Numbered from the stretch's first letter, positions 34,991-46,137 are shown. The stretch: 64,000 nt of DNA from Symbiodinium sp. CCMP2592 (GCA_905221615.1 CAJNDT010003546.1:177001-241000); one strand, 5' to 3'. Notes: generated by a model from the letters alone, not told the origin. Program-made: numbers and translations.

Positions 34991-35419
34991 ATGTCGTCGC
35001 ATGATGGTGATGACGATGCTGCTGATCGATGGTCATGATGATTTTGACGCTGATGATTATAACGACGGTGAAGTGATGGGGCCGTGCTGATAGCCGAAGA
35101 AATGTAGTAGTGTATTCAGCTTTCCTCTGAGTGCAAGGCAGCAAGCCCCACAAAGCTCACGAAGAGGTTGAGGTGATAGCCGCCTGTGACTGGAGGTAGA
35201 TGGCGCTGGGACATCAGCCGAAAAAGCTTGACCCCCAAACCTCTCGCTCAAATCAGAGTTGCACTGGACATGGGGTTGAGGGTTCAGCATTAATCATGGC
35301 AGGCTGAGTGTTGAGAACTGATGATATATTTCTGGCTTCAGGCTCCGAGTTTCGTGAACATATCTGACACTGATCACATAGTGGCTCCACATAAAAACTG
35401 ATATACCTCGAACTACATA
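34991..35419. other. Gene-free stretch
   Basis: GATGAT-rich for the first 80 bp, then unique sequence without a recognised gene. Confidence 0.45.
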
Positions 35420-35660
35420 TGAAAACAGGTATACTGATACATACACCGTCTACATATACAGATATACATATACATTTGGGAATATACATGTACATATGTA
35501 AATACGCATATATGTGCTTGTATGAATGTATATATATATGTGCATATACGTATGCATACGTATGTGCATATATACAATATAAATATACACACATGTATAC
35601 GTACGTGTGTATACATATATATTTCTATATACATGTGCATAAATATATATGTATGTATAA
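35420..35660. repeat. ATAC/ATGT-rich tract
   Basis: Irregular ATACATAT/GTATAC repeats. The Tyr/Ile-rich frames on both strands are by-products. Confidence 0.88.
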
Positions 35661-36600
35661 TCCCTGGTTTATATGAGATCTCAGATCTTTTCGCACGGTT
35701 GCCTCTGCTTTGGCAATGCCTCTAAATTGTACCCTAAACCCTAAACCCTGTAGATCCCTTTAAGGAACCGATGCTTGGACCCTAAACATCTGGAATAGAT
35801 CTAGGCGTCGGCTGGCTGTTGCTACTGGTAATTGTTGAAGAGACTGCGTTGCTAGGAAGGAGACCCAATTCGGAAGAACACGCTTTCGACTTTGAACGGC
35901 TCCTGAGGTCAGTACCGAACATGAGCACTGTCGCCTCCACGCAAACAGCGTACCTGAGTCCATGATAGTGCATGATTTCGGTAGCAGGCTTAGGGTAAGG
36001 TTTCCGCCAAGGGCTGAGTGCATCTGTGCAGGACTTGCGGGAGTTTAAGGTCAATACCTTCGAAGCTTGCGAGCAGCTTCTGTTGCTGATCTCTACAAAG
36101 TGCCACTGCACACTGCAGGGTGCTAGGACCGTAACTTGAAACTACGAACGAGCACGTGTAGTGTAGTGACGCATGTCTTCAATTTAAATTTGGGGCCCAG
36201 GCCACAAGTTAAGCTGTGCGACTGTTTTGGGGAACTAGTATCTTTGACTTGTTGCGTATTTTGCTCTGGCATTAGCCTCAACATCCTGGTTCTTACTTCT
36301 TATACGATGATGCTGGTCTGCAACACGCTTCATGCATTCGAACCCTGCCATCAAAAGCGCGAAGGGTAGAGCAACAAGCAAGAACTACAAGCTGCACCTT
36401 CCCCAAAACCCCTTTGCCGTTATGTAACTCCCAATGGACCCTAAACCCTAAATCCTATAAACCCTGAAACACCAAAACCAAAACAACAAAAACTGTGAAC
36501 CCCCGCCAGTCGGGATGGCGGCGAAGATCCGAGGCGGTCTGCCAGGAGGTGGTGATGCGATATCGGCCCTCCGATCCGTTAACCTCGCGGGTCTTTCGCG
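35661..36600. other. Gene-free stretch with unassigned frames
   Basis: Minus-strand frames at 35760..36111 (87 and 109 codons, two registers) have no known motif. No RNA gene is seen. Confidence 0.45.
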
Positions 36601-37134
36601 AGTTCCCTTGAAGAGGTCTATAAGGGTTCCTTTAAAGAGGTCTATAAGGGTTCCTTTAAAGGGATCCATAAGGGTTCTATAAAGGGGTTCAGGGATTAGG
36701 GCTTAGGGTTCTAGGGTTTGGGGTTTTAGGGTTTGGAGTTTAGGGCCAAAGTTTAGGGTTTAAGGTTTTGGCGTCTATAGGCGGTTTTTTAAGGGGTTCC
36801 ATGAAAGTCTTCCAAGGCTGCTATCAGGGGTGCTATGAAGCTCTCTGGTGTTATCCACGGGTTTTGCAAGGCTAAGGGTTTCTTCAAAAGCGGCTCAGTG
36901 TGACAAGTCTTAGAGGGACTCGCTAAAGAAGGCATAGATCACTTTAAAATAACCCTTATAGATCCCTTTAAACTTTAAAGGAAAGGAACCCTTATAGTTT
37001 CCTTTCTAAAGGAACCCTTTTACATCCCTTTACAGGAACCCTTAGTGTTCCCGTGACGGGAACCGGTATAGATCCCCCTAAAGGAACCCTTATTGATCCC
37101 TTCAAAGGAACCGGTATAGATCCTTCTAAAATAC
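36601..37134. repeat. Dispersed GGTTCCTTTAAAG / GGAACCCTTATAG repeat
   Basis: From 36601 to 36690 there are three units of AGGTCTATAAGGGTTCCTTT type. From 36950 to 37130 the same word runs in the opposite orientation, as AGATCCCTTTAAAGGAACCC-like units. The two blocks form a loose inverted pair. Confidence 0.75.
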
Positions 37135-37245
37135 AGTAGAAGCCAGAAAGTTGGAACATGGCTTTAGGAGGATTAGTGCTAGGATCCCTTATACTTTACC
37201 TTAAGGGCATGAGGAGTCTGATGTTCCAACTTTCTGGCTTCTACC
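37135..37245. repeat. Family E element with perfect symmetrical ends, copy E6
   Basis: Both ends carry the AGAAGCCAGAAAGTTGGAAC form, whereas other E copies have one AGAAGCC end and one GGAACTCC end. Confidence 0.9.
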
Positions 37246-37968
37246 AGAACCCGTATAGGTTCATAGCAGCCCCTGAGGCCCACTTCAAGAATCTGCATCT
37301 CGCCGACGCCGTGGGCGCTGGGTGTCTGGCCCAGAGAACTTCGCAGTAGCCCAGCTCCTGAGGCTAGGGTTTAGGATAGAGGGTCTGGGGTCTAGGGTCT
37401 AGGGTTTAGGGTTTAGGATTTGGGGTTTAGGGTCTAGGGCTTAGGATTTAGGGTTCTGGTTTGGCTAGACTATCACTCCTTTGTTGCTTTTGTGCTCATT
37501 TTTTCAAGGGGGTCTTGTTGTTCCGGTTTGGGGATGCAGAGCTTGAGTTGCTGGGCTTTACGGTTTTGTCCTCAGGGCTTCGGGGAACAAGCAAACAGTG
37601 TTCATTCTAAAGGAGGGGTAGGACTAAACCCTAAACCCTAAACCCTAAACCCAAGCTCCGCTTCTCTGTCAGCATACAGCTGCCGCAGCCGACAGGGCTT
37701 AAGTTTGGGGGTTTCGGGTTGCAGGGCCTAGGATTTAGGGCTACAGCTTTGAGGTCCAGGGCGTAAGCTACGAAGTTTAGGGGCTTCAGCATTAGGGTGG
37801 CTTAGGGCTTAAGAGGTAAAGCTTAGAGTCCAAGGATTAGGGCTGAACCTCGGGAAGCTTGGGATGTCCTGAAGAGTGGCGCCTGAGCTTCCAACCAAAG
37901 GTGGGCTACTCCCCTAGAAAGGCCCAAACATCCTCTTCTGGGCAAAGGGAAGATCCCTAAAACTGAAT
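37246..37968. other. Gene-free stretch
   Basis: TTTAGGG-like words at 37360-37455 and 37620-37655. No gene is recognised. Confidence 0.5.
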
Positions 37969-38081
37969 CCCGGAAGATTCCAATATCCCTTAAGTAAGGA
38001 ATATACCTTAATTGTAATAGGATCCCTGATCTAATTTAAAGCTTCTTCCGTCCTTGATTAAGGGATATTGGAGTCTCTGGG
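37969..38081. repeat. Family L element, copy L1
   Basis: GATTCCAATATCCCTTAA and its inverse near the ends. The interior has AAGGAATATACCTTAA. Confidence 0.82.
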
Positions 38082-38168
38082 TCAGTCCTGGCAATCGTCA
38101 CAGTTGGTAACTGTTCCGACCTGGCATGTCCGTGAGCAGTTGAGCAAACAAGTCTAGACTCTAGAGTT

Positions 38169-38278
38169 CCTTAAGGACGAAATGAACCCTAAAAGGGTTT
38201 AAGGTTCATATACCATATAGGGATTCATAGTATATGGGTATAGGGCCCCTACTTTTAAGGGTCATTTCGTCCTTAAGG
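38169..38278. repeat. Single palindromic element (K)
   Basis: Ends CCTTAAGGACGAAATGA and the inverse, with a TATACCATATAG centre. No second copy was seen. Confidence 0.85.
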
Positions 38279-38973
38279 TTTGCGGGGTTTAGATTCAGGG
38301 CTTAGGAGGGCCTTTAGGGTGATGGAGTTGAGGGTTCGCGGCGAATCATCTAGACCGCTTCTCAAAAGGGCTATCCCGTTGCAGGTCCCCAAAATAGTAC
38401 GCCACTCCTTTGTACCCTAAGAGGGAACCCGACTCAGAGGAAAAGACCCTATTAGTGGGTATCCCTTCTTGGTTGCGATTGTGAGGAAGGCAGGGTACCA
38501 TGCCGAGCAAAAAATGCAGCCACACCACCGGGACCAAAAAACCAAAGGATACCACAGAATGTGGGGGGAGGGGAGGGTGGCAGACAAACAGTGCTGCACA
38601 ATGCAGGACTCATCTATCCTAACTTGCAGAATGCATTGATTCTCCCACGGCTTACCACACAAAGTCCAGAATCGTGCGCCCCAAACGCTGCTAAACCCAC
38701 CACCGAAATAGAGCTGGGGATGGCCATGCTGCATCCTGATGCCGCATTTTGCTTGGCGTCGTCCTTCTTCATATCGTACATCCAGTCCTGGTTTCGAAGT
38801 CGGGGGATATTATTATGGTCGGATATGGTGCCATGGGATGATCCGCGGAAGGCGCAAGGTAAGGATTGAAGGTTACTACATTGGAGACACCGACAGTCTC
38901 CATTGCAGTTGCCTCTGTTGGCTGGTTACCCGTCTTTCCACTACAGGACCCAAACCATGAAATTTGTTAATGT
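38279..38973. other. Gene-free stretch with unassigned frames
   Basis: Overlapping frames of 70-105 codons on both strands at 38.35-38.96 kb lack any known motif. Confidence 0.45.
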
Positions 38974-39047
38974 AGGGGCCTTAATCATTAGAATAGGTTT
39001 TGGGGGTATATTCTTCAATAATTAAAATGAGGAGCCCCCCCCCCCCG
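38974..39047. repeat. Truncated family F copy ending in a C-run (F13)
   Basis: The left end is GGGGCCTTAATCATTAGAAT. The right half is replaced by a C-run from 39036. Confidence 0.75.
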
Positions 39048-39186
39048 CCAGTTTTTCGACCCCACGAGGCTACACCATCCCGTCTGCATCTGGGCAGCTC
39101 TCTACGGGGTTTAGGCTTTAGGGTATCTCGTGTGGCGTCCTTCTTACAAGTTTTGCCGTAGTACTTTGGAGATCCATTACAAAAGG

Positions 39187-39202
39187 CCCCCCCCCCCCCC
39201 CC
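39187..39202. repeat. Poly-C run
   Basis: Sixteen consecutive C, directly left of A7. Confidence 0.95.
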
Positions 39203-39207
39203 GCATA

Positions 39208-39312
39208 TGGGAGTTTCCGAAAATAGGGGGACCCTAATATAGCATCCTAAATAGTCGGATCCTTATTATAAGGACCCCAAAATAAGGAACCCCTAATTTT
39301 CGGAAACTCCCA
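39208..39312. repeat. Family A element, copy A7
   Basis: A 105-bp copy. Flanks are TA and AA, so one side has mutated or the duplication is absent. Confidence 0.9.
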
Positions 39313-39536
39313 AACCCTAAACCCTATAGACCCCTTATAGGAACCCTTAAAGGAACCCTTATAGACCCCTTATTTAGGGTACGAAAACTGCATCTCTGCA
39401 GGTTCGGCTTCCGGGTTCTGGATACGGATGCCGCTGCTCGCCTGTAGCTAGGATCCTCCGAGGGTTTCAGGGGGTTTAGTGCTTGTTTTTTTTAGGGTTT
39501 AGGGTTTAGGGCTTCGTTTTTCAGGGGTTTAATATA

Positions 39537-39630
39537 GGAGCCTTAATCATTAGAATAGGGTTTTGGGGTATAGTGTACTATAATTGTAACAAGGAACCCC
39601 CAGAACAGTATGAGTATTTATTTAGGCCCC
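39537..39630. repeat. Family F element, copy F14
   Basis: Left GGAGCCTTAATCATTAGAAT after TATA, right TATTTATTTAGGCCCC. Confidence 0.85.
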
Positions 39631-40138
39631 TGCAGTAGGGTTTAAGGTTTAGGGTTCAGTGCTTAGGGCTTAGGTTCAGGTGGTAGTCAAAGATTTATCG
39701 TTTCACTTCTGGGTGCCGGGCAGCAAACCCATGCACCGTGTTTCTTTCAGAAGATAAACGACATTTCGCCCAAATCGCGGTTCACGGATGGTATCGGATG
39801 GTCCTTGCCGGGCAGCACCTTCATACCTGTCGGGATTGACGAGCCCGAGGCTTCTTGGTTTAAGCTCGCGGTGTACTTACTTGGCTCCCAGAGAGCTTCG
39901 TGTGCAGACGTACAAGACACTCTCCATGCAACAGAAACTGATCGGTACCCTGAGCAACGAAGCGCACACCCTCAACCCCCATTCCTAAGCCCTGAGGGAA
40001 ACCAGCAAGTGTGGTTTTCGCATATTCTAGATTTGAACTTTGGGCAAGCAGGCTTGCTTTGGCGGGTTGCCATTTTGACCCTTAGCACCAAGCACTGCAG
40101 CCCTCGCACCCCCAGGGTTTAGGGTTTAGGGTTTAAGG
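39631..40138. other. Gene-free stretch
   Basis: Two overlapping plus-strand frames (66 and 105 codons) without known motifs. (TTTAGGG)n lies at 40113-40135. Confidence 0.45.
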
Positions 40139-40237
40139 CAAAAGCCAGAAAGTTGGAATATGATTATCCTAACCCTTCTATGGTAAATTATAGGGCATCC
40201 TACCATGAAACCATATTCCAACTTTCTGGAGTTCCCT
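40139..40237. repeat. Family E element, copy E7
   Basis: Starts CAAAAGCCAGAAAGTTGG immediately after a TTTAGGG tract and ends TTCTGGAGTTCCCT. Confidence 0.88.
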
Positions 40238-40688
40238 GAAGGGGTCCAAAGGAACTTCCAGATGCAGCAGCCGAAAGACCGGATCCCGTCATAGAAATCA
40301 GGACAGAATCTGCAGAGCCGTGAATCTCATGCTAGAAAAGCCCGCGCTCTTGAAGATGCTAGACTGGACCCCTTACGCCCATGCTCGTCCTAGAGTCTTT
40401 TGTAGAGCCTCATCCAGACAATCGAACACTTAAGACTCTCAAGTTATCCTTGGCTGTGTCGACGACCACAGAGACGCTTATTTTGCATACTGCTTCTTCA
40501 AGCTTACTCCTATCTCTATCTCTCCTTTGCTTACCACTGCTGGTACCCACAGCGCCGTGGATTCAAGGGCACTCACTCTTCTTCTGGCCTCAAAGGTAGC
40601 ACATACATGTAACATACGGGTACTCAGGGAAGAGCCACGTTTGGGAAGACACCCCCAAACCCAGACATGGGCACACCCCAACTGTACC
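40238..40688. other. 3' flank of the ankyrin gene
   Basis: No gene is recognised. Overlapping frames of 72-82 codons on both strands lack known motifs. Confidence 0.45.
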
Positions 40689-40824
40689 GTCCCTACTGCC
40701 CCCATACAGCAGCCAGCAGTCGATAATCTTCATGTAGCAGATTTTAAACAAAGGTCCTATATATCTATGTCTTGAAATTTATTCAAGTGTTATAATACTG
40801 AGACTGAGTGGGCGCAGTATCCAA
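40689..40824. repeat. Diverged family G element, copy G5
   Basis: Ends CTACTGCCCCCATACAG and CTGAGTGGGCGCAGTATCC. Flanking 8-mers ACTGTACC and TCTGTACA match at 6 of 8. It lies 19 bp beyond the stop codon of the ankyrin gene, so it probably sits in or near its 3' untranslated region. Confidence 0.8.
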
Positions 40825-40842
40825 TCTGTACATGTAACTGAA

Positions 40843-42299
40843 TTAGCGGGCTCTTCGGCTCCACTTCTTACGAACACCAGCGGGGAGGCATCGACGCCGT
40901 TTCCCACCTGAGTTCGTGTCGGCACCGGCCTGGCGCAGGATACGCGCAAGTTCTTCGTTCCCTTCCTGATCAGCTAGCATCAAGGCAGTGGCACCGTCGT
41001 TGTTAGTTAAACTCTTGTCGGCGCCGGCCTCCAGAAGCAAACGAACAATGTCCACCGTAGCAGCCAGCATCAGAGCAGTACAACCGTCAATGTCGGCTGA
41101 ATTCAAGTCGGCGCTGGCCTCAAGTAGCAAACGCAGCACTTCCGGATGGCCGTACTGAGATGCTCGCATCAGAGCAGTGTAGCCGTCGTTGTCGGCCGAG
41201 TTCTTCTCAGCACCGGAACGCAGCAGCAAACTAACGAGGTCTGCGTGGCTGCCTGCCTGCATCAAGGCAGTGTATCCGTCCTTGTTGGCTGAGTTCGTCT
41301 CGGCACTGGACTCCAGCAGCGAACGAACGACTTCCACATGGCCTCCTGCAGCAGCCAGCATGAGAGCTGTGCTGCTGTCACGGTTGGCTATGTCCTTGTC
41401 GGCCCCAGCATTTAGCAGCAAACAAACAACTCCCACGTGGCCTTCCATAGAAGCCAGCGTCAGAGCAGTTTCGCCGCCATAATTGCAGGCTGAGTTCATC
41501 ACGGCCCTGGCATCCAGCAGCGAACGAACGACTTCCACATGGCCTGCTGCAGAAGCCATCATCAGAGAAGTTTCGCCGATAGGGTGGGCCATGTCCTTGT
41601 CGGCACCAACGTCTAGCAGCAGACACACAACTCCTGCATGGCCCTCTGCGGAAGCCAGCATCAGAGCAGTGAAACCGTCCTCGTTGGCTAAGTTCTTGTC
41701 TGCACCAGCCTCCAGCAGCAAGCGCGCGACTTCCTCATGGCCTTGTTCCGATGCCAGCCCCAACGGACTTCTGCCCCACTCATCCACCACATCTGGATGC
41801 AGGGGCTGCTGTAAGATGGCTTCAACCTGCTGACTGGTTTCGAGCGAGTAGTTTGGGTTGAGGAGTTGAGGATCCAGGTGCTTACGGCCTAGGGTCACCG
41901 GTCATGTGGGACTCACAGATTGTGAGGGCTTGGGGCTTTGTTTAAGTCGCTTCTGTCTAGGGTTCTGGTGGGGATGTAGGAGGTTTAAGGTCTGGGTCCA
42001 GTCGGGTTTTGCAAAGACAATACCTCTGTCGCAGAGCCGCTCTCGGAGGCAGTCGCAAGCTCTCCCGCATGCATCTGTGAGGCCGTGGAATGCGAAAGCA
42101 AAACCAACTGCATCTCCATGGGCGAAGCCAACTGGGCAGAATCATCCAAGGGATTGCCGTCAAGGAGGAGTCTTTGTCGAAATCGGGGGGGGAAGCCATG
42201 CGAGCGATTCAGCAATTGTTTCAATGCCAGCACATCGCTCAACTGCTCCACAGGCACGCTTGCCACCTCTTTCCCTGAGAGCATCCTGATACGCAGCAT
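40843..42299 (-). CDS. Ubiquitin-like/ankyrin-repeat protein, two exons, 419 residues
   Basis: Exon 1 is 42299..42024 (92 codons) and exon 2 is 41826..40843 (327 codons plus TAA). The start is the first in-frame ATG after the TAG at 42446..42444, and it sits exactly where the conserved N-terminus begins. Residues 1-70 look like a ubiquitin-like fold: LRIRMLSGKEV opens it, FPPRFRQRLLLDG follows, then LDDSAQL and MEMQLVLL. Residues 109-401 form nine ankyrin repeats with the pattern DGxTALMLAxxxGHxxVVRLLLxxGADxN. Repeats 6 and 8 are shortened to 31 and 30 residues (GSHADLVSLLL, ATVDIVRLLL), and repeat 4 has one extra residue. The C-terminus (402-419) is basic (KRRRC...RKKWSRRAR). There is no signal peptide or membrane segment, so a soluble cytosolic or nuclear protein-binding role is likely. 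The Ubl-plus-ankyrin layout is, from memory, common in Symbiodiniaceae; partner and pathway are unknown. No neighbouring gene was found. Confidence 0.85.
41827..42023 (-). other. Intron of the ankyrin gene (197 nt, phase 0)
   Basis: On the minus strand the donor is ACAGAG|GTATTG and the acceptor is CAGTCAGCAG|GTTGAA. Joining restores ...ATE|VEAIL..., the sequence expected between the Ubl linker and the first ankyrin repeat. The acceptor is a tandem CAGCAG, so use of the upstream AG would add one Gln. AG followed by G fits reported dinoflagellate acceptors. Retention shifts the frame because 197 is not a multiple of three. Confidence 0.8.
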
Positions 42300-42439
42300 T
42301 GCTATCGCACACCCGAAAGTCTTCCAGAGGCTTTCCTCGAAGATCCAAGTATCCAAGTAGTGTATAGCTTCAGGGCTTGAGTGCAAAAACTCTGCATGGC
42401 TGTTCAGGTCTACCGCCCTGCTATTTGGGCACGTGCTAT

Positions 42440-42530
42440 GTGTCTATCCATCTATCTAAGTGCATCTAGCTATCCATCTACCAGTCCATCTATCCATCAA
42501 TCTATCTATCGATCGACCTATCTACCTATC
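42440..42530. repeat. TATC/CATC-rich tract
   Basis: Irregular CTATCTAT/CCATCTA repeats directly upstream of the ankyrin gene's open frame. Confidence 0.85.
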
Positions 42531-42926
42531 CGTAGATCTGTCTATGCTCTTTCTGCTCCGGCTCAGCAACAAGATCTGAGAGCCCCTTCTTTGCCAAGGT
42601 CCCCCACGCCGCGTCTCAGTTTGCACTGGGCTTTTAAGTCACCAGGAAAAATACAACCGTTTATTTCATAATGGTTCCTTTAAGAAAAAAGTATTGGAGG
42701 TATGGTACTCCAAAGCCCAGTGCAGTTACGGAAGCAGTATTAACCTCCGAACCTGCCTGGCCAAAAAACCTGTCCAGAACCCTGCAAGCTTGAACAACTC
42801 AAACCAACAACCCAGAGGCCGAACCGCCTAAACCCACGGACCCTCTAGTTACCCCATTGGGTTTAGGGTTTAGGGTATTCCTTGGCCCAGGAAGCCATGT
42901 GTGTTTGTGCGCGTACATGCATACTA
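42531..42926. other. Gene-free stretch
   Basis: CTCCAAAGCCCAGTGCA (42708-42724) is the inverse of TGCACTGGGCTTT at 42624, a possible decayed hairpin. No gene is recognised. Confidence 0.45.
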
Positions 42927-43026
42927 CCAGACATAGGGGACCCTAATCTAAAACCGTAAACAGTAGGATCCTAATTATTCTAAGGACCCCAGAATAAGGT
43001 AACCCCTAATTTTCGGAAACCCCCAC
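42927..43026. repeat. Family A element with decayed left end, copy A8
   Basis: The right end TTTTCGGAAACCCCCA and the interior match. The left terminus is eroded to GACATAGGGGACC. Confidence 0.8.
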
Positions 43027-43119
43027 ATGTGGACCTGTAAAGCCCGAAACCTTACAGAAGGCGCGCTGGGAGCTGTAAAGTTCGCTCGTCATCAATCCTA
43101 CTACAACCTCGGTGATCCG

Positions 43120-43285
43120 GAGTTTGGGGTTCAGGGGTTTAGGGATTGGGGGTTTAGGGGTTTAGGCTTCAAGGGTTTAGGGATTGGGGGTTTAGGGGTT
43201 TAGGGTTTAGGGTTCAGGGGATTGGGGGTTGAGGAGTTTAGGGTTTAGGGTTTAGGTTCAGGCGTTTAAGGATTGGGGGCTAGGG
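43120..43285. repeat. TTTAGGG / GGGGATTGGGGG higher-order tract
   Basis: Several units of GGGTTTAGGGATTGGGGG with TTTAGGGG between them. Confidence 0.8.
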
Positions 43286-43585
43286 TTTAGTCTTTGTCAA
43301 GTCTGGTCATAGGAACTTGAATTCCCAAAAGAGCTAACGGCAGAAAGGAGGCAAAGCTTACCTACCCAGCCCCACAGTCTGACACTTCTTACAAAACGAA
43401 CCGTCGCCAAGCATCGTATTGAGCGAGCGCGCATAGGAAATCCCCCAGATCTAGGCCCCGAGAACCCGAAACCCTAAACCCTAAATCCTAAACTCTAAAC
43501 CCATAGTTTTGGACGTGCCATGCACAGAAAATGCACCATCACGACCCCCTTTGAAGCTGAATCCCAAATTCATCATCAAGCCCTA

Positions 43586-43687
43586 CAGTAGAAGCCAGAA
43601 AGTTGGAATATCATTATCGTACCCCCTTTAAGGTAAATTATAGGGGATCCTACCATTAATCCATATTCCAACTTTCTGGAGTTCCCT
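43586..43687. repeat. Family E element, copy E8
   Basis: About three differences from E4 over 102 bp. Confidence 0.92.
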
Positions 43688-44039
43688 TTAGGTGTGAACC
43701 CCCGGGATGGCTGTCTGTGGGATAAACTCATGGCTAACTCCGTGGCTGAGCTGTGATCCCCTACCCTCCATGCGGCTCCTAGCGACCGAACTCGGAAAAC
43801 CTGATGCCACGGTCTAGGGTTTAGGGTTTAGGGTTCTTGAAAGGGAACCCAGTTTAGAGAACTACCCTGGTCGCTCTGGCGCCTACTCGCACGTTCTTGG
43901 CGGTGACGGGCCTCGCGAAGAAGAGCTTGTGAGGATTTCTTTCGTGGCTTTAGGGTCTATTAAGCAATTACAAAATTAATAACCCTAAACCCTAAACCCT
44001 AAACCGATCTTGGTTTCAGGCTCAGGGGTGTGGGGACTC

Positions 44040-44147
44040 AGAGATCCCAATACCCCTTATATTAATTAAGGACAATACCTTAAATTATAGGGGTCTTCAT
44101 ATTGTGGCTTATGGTGTATTCCTTTATGAAGGGGTATTGGGATCTCT
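44040..44147. repeat. Family L element, copy L2
   Basis: AGAGATCCCAATACCCCTT and inverse. The interior has AAGGACAATACCTTAAATTA. Confidence 0.82.
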
Positions 44148-44730
44148 GGGGAGTATCCTGGGTCTAAACCCTAAGAGAACTCAACACTCGACCCCTAAGA
44201 GAGTTGAGCCATGAGCCCTAGACCCGCAGAGCCCCAAACTTTAACCCCTAGAGGCGCAATTCAAGAGCCAGGAACTCTCAACCACTGAGCCTTCTCAAGC
44301 CTAAGGTTTAGGGGTTTAGGGTTTAGGGTTTAACTCTAAAACGTAAACTCTAAACCCCCTTAACTCTGAACCGAAAGCTCTAAACCCTACGAACCCCAAA
44401 CTCTAAACTCCCCCAAACCTTGAATTCCAAACCACCCGGAATCTAAACCGCATATCCACTTCCGAGAGCCCTACACCCTTAACCCTACTTTACGAGCTAA
44501 ATGATAGGATCCGTATTCTCAGGGCCGCAAAAAACAAAGGTACCCCTACTTTCCGAGCCCCTAAACACCCAAACCTCAAAGAACCCGATCCGTGCCCCCG
44601 ATCGAAGCGAAACGCTAGCTGTCTTCCTCCTAGCCGCCTCTAAGGGACGGAGAGCCCTTACGGGAACCCTTCTATCACCCCAAACCCCTTTTAAGTCTCC
44701 CTTAAATATCCCTTTCCAGGAATCCTATAG
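44148..44730. other. Gene-free stretch
   Basis: Broken CCCTAAA/CTCTAAACC words at 44320-44420. No gene is recognised. Confidence 0.5.
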
Positions 44731-45060
44731 CCTATAGCATCCCTTACAGATCCCTTTAAAGGAACCCTACAGTATCCCTCCAAGATCCCTTTAAAGGAAT
44801 CCTAGATATCACCTAAAGATCCCTTTTCAAGGAATCCTAGAGTATCACCTAAAGAACCCTTTGAAGGAATCCTAGAGTATCCCTCAAAGATCCCTTTAAA
44901 GGAACCCTACAGTATCCCTTAAAGATCCCTTTAAAGGAACCCTATACTATCCCCTAAACATCCCTTTAAAGGAATCCTATAGTAGATCCCTTTAAAGTAA
45001 CCCCTTAAAGGAATCCTACAGTAGATCCCTTTGAAGGAACCCTAGAGTATCCCCTAAAGG
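44731..45060. repeat. Tandem array of about 37-bp GGAACCCTA units
   Basis: About nine units contain AAAGATCCCTTTAAAGGAAC and then CCTAGAGTATCCC-type sequence. Each unit has its own small TTTAAA-centred palindrome. Confidence 0.93.
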
Positions 45061-46013
45061 CCTGCCCCGACCGGGAAGCTTCCGCCAGCGGCGGCTGAGG
45101 AAGAGCAGAAGCTTCCTCGCACGGGGAGGGGTTGGCGATTTACGCATGCTTTAGGGCCTTTTAGGTTTAGGGTTCCCTTTAAAGGGATCTATAAGGGCTG
45201 AGGGTTGAGGGGTTTCGGGTTTAGGGTTTAGATTTTAGAGTTTAGGGGTTCCTTTAAATGCTTCCTTCGGGGTTGAGCCCTTTCGCCCAAACCCAAACAA
45301 ACCCTAACCCCATAAGGAATACACTTCATAAAGTCTGCACCATCAATCCTACAAGCGCTATTTCAGGAATTTATTTCATTCCATGAAGCTTTCATTACTC
45401 CGAAAGAACCCGCCAAGCGCACGTTGGAGGAGCCGCTTCTCAAGTCAGAGCCATTGGGCCAGGCGTCTTCAAAAAGAAACTCTCTTGAAAGCCGACAAGG
45501 GGCGAAACCGTGTCCAGGAAGGAGAAGAAAAGCCTGAAGGTTCGAGGTTTAGGCTTTGCGGTTCAGGGTTCCCTGTGAGGGTTTATGTATGGAATGTATA
45601 GGGTTTCCATATATTGACGCCGGTGTCAGTACCAAGATACTTCGTCAGGGTTCCTTTCGATAGCTATCCTCTCAAACACCTCTTCCATAATGAAGGCCGC
45701 CAAATTCACACTCGGGGTCCGAAACCCTAAATCCACGCCTCAACCCAAAAAGCCGTCGGGTTTTCCACAAATCTCGAATGCTTTTTGCGTTGAGGGAGGG
45801 GAGACTTAGGGCACCCACATCCAAGCAAACCCAGCCACGTTGCTCTGAATTCTTGGCGGGGTTCTCTTGCGAGCTGTGTGACGCCACGCAAGCAAAGCTA
45901 CGAAGAAGCCACTAAAGCACTGCGTGCCGTGTGGATACAATAACTGTCATGACAGCGCCTAAACAGAAGTATGCAGCCTTCAAGGTACACACACCCCTGC
46001 GGGCTTAGATATA
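45061..46013. other. Gene-free stretch
   Basis: Frames of about 71-72 codons on each strand at 45.4-45.9 kb lack known motifs. Confidence 0.45.
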
Positions 46014-46087
46014 GGGGCATTTACAGTTAGAATAGGGTCTTAAGGCATATAGATAGATAGATAGATAGGACACACAGAACAGATAGA

Positions 46088-46135
<48 letters not shown>
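46014..46135. repeat. F left-end fragment, (GATA)n and (GA)n
   Basis: GGGGCATTTACAGTTAGAAT (46014-46033) is an F-like left end. It is followed by (ATAG)n at 46048-46070 and a pure (GA)n run at 46094-46131. Confidence 0.85.

Positions 46136-46137
<2 letters not shown>

Noticed and set aside
34043..35153. Open frames of 142-342 codons on both strands
   Set aside because: They are translations of the hexamer tandem repeat. Every register is open and gives dipeptide-repeat proteins.
38885..38915. Apparent family D core CAGTCTCCATTGCAGTTGCC
   Set aside because: Only one arm with several changes. No matching right arm within 150 bp, so it is too weak to call.
41189..41833. Plus-strand frames across the ankyrin gene (97 and 116 codons)
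   Set aside because: They are antisense shadows of the ankyrin repeats.
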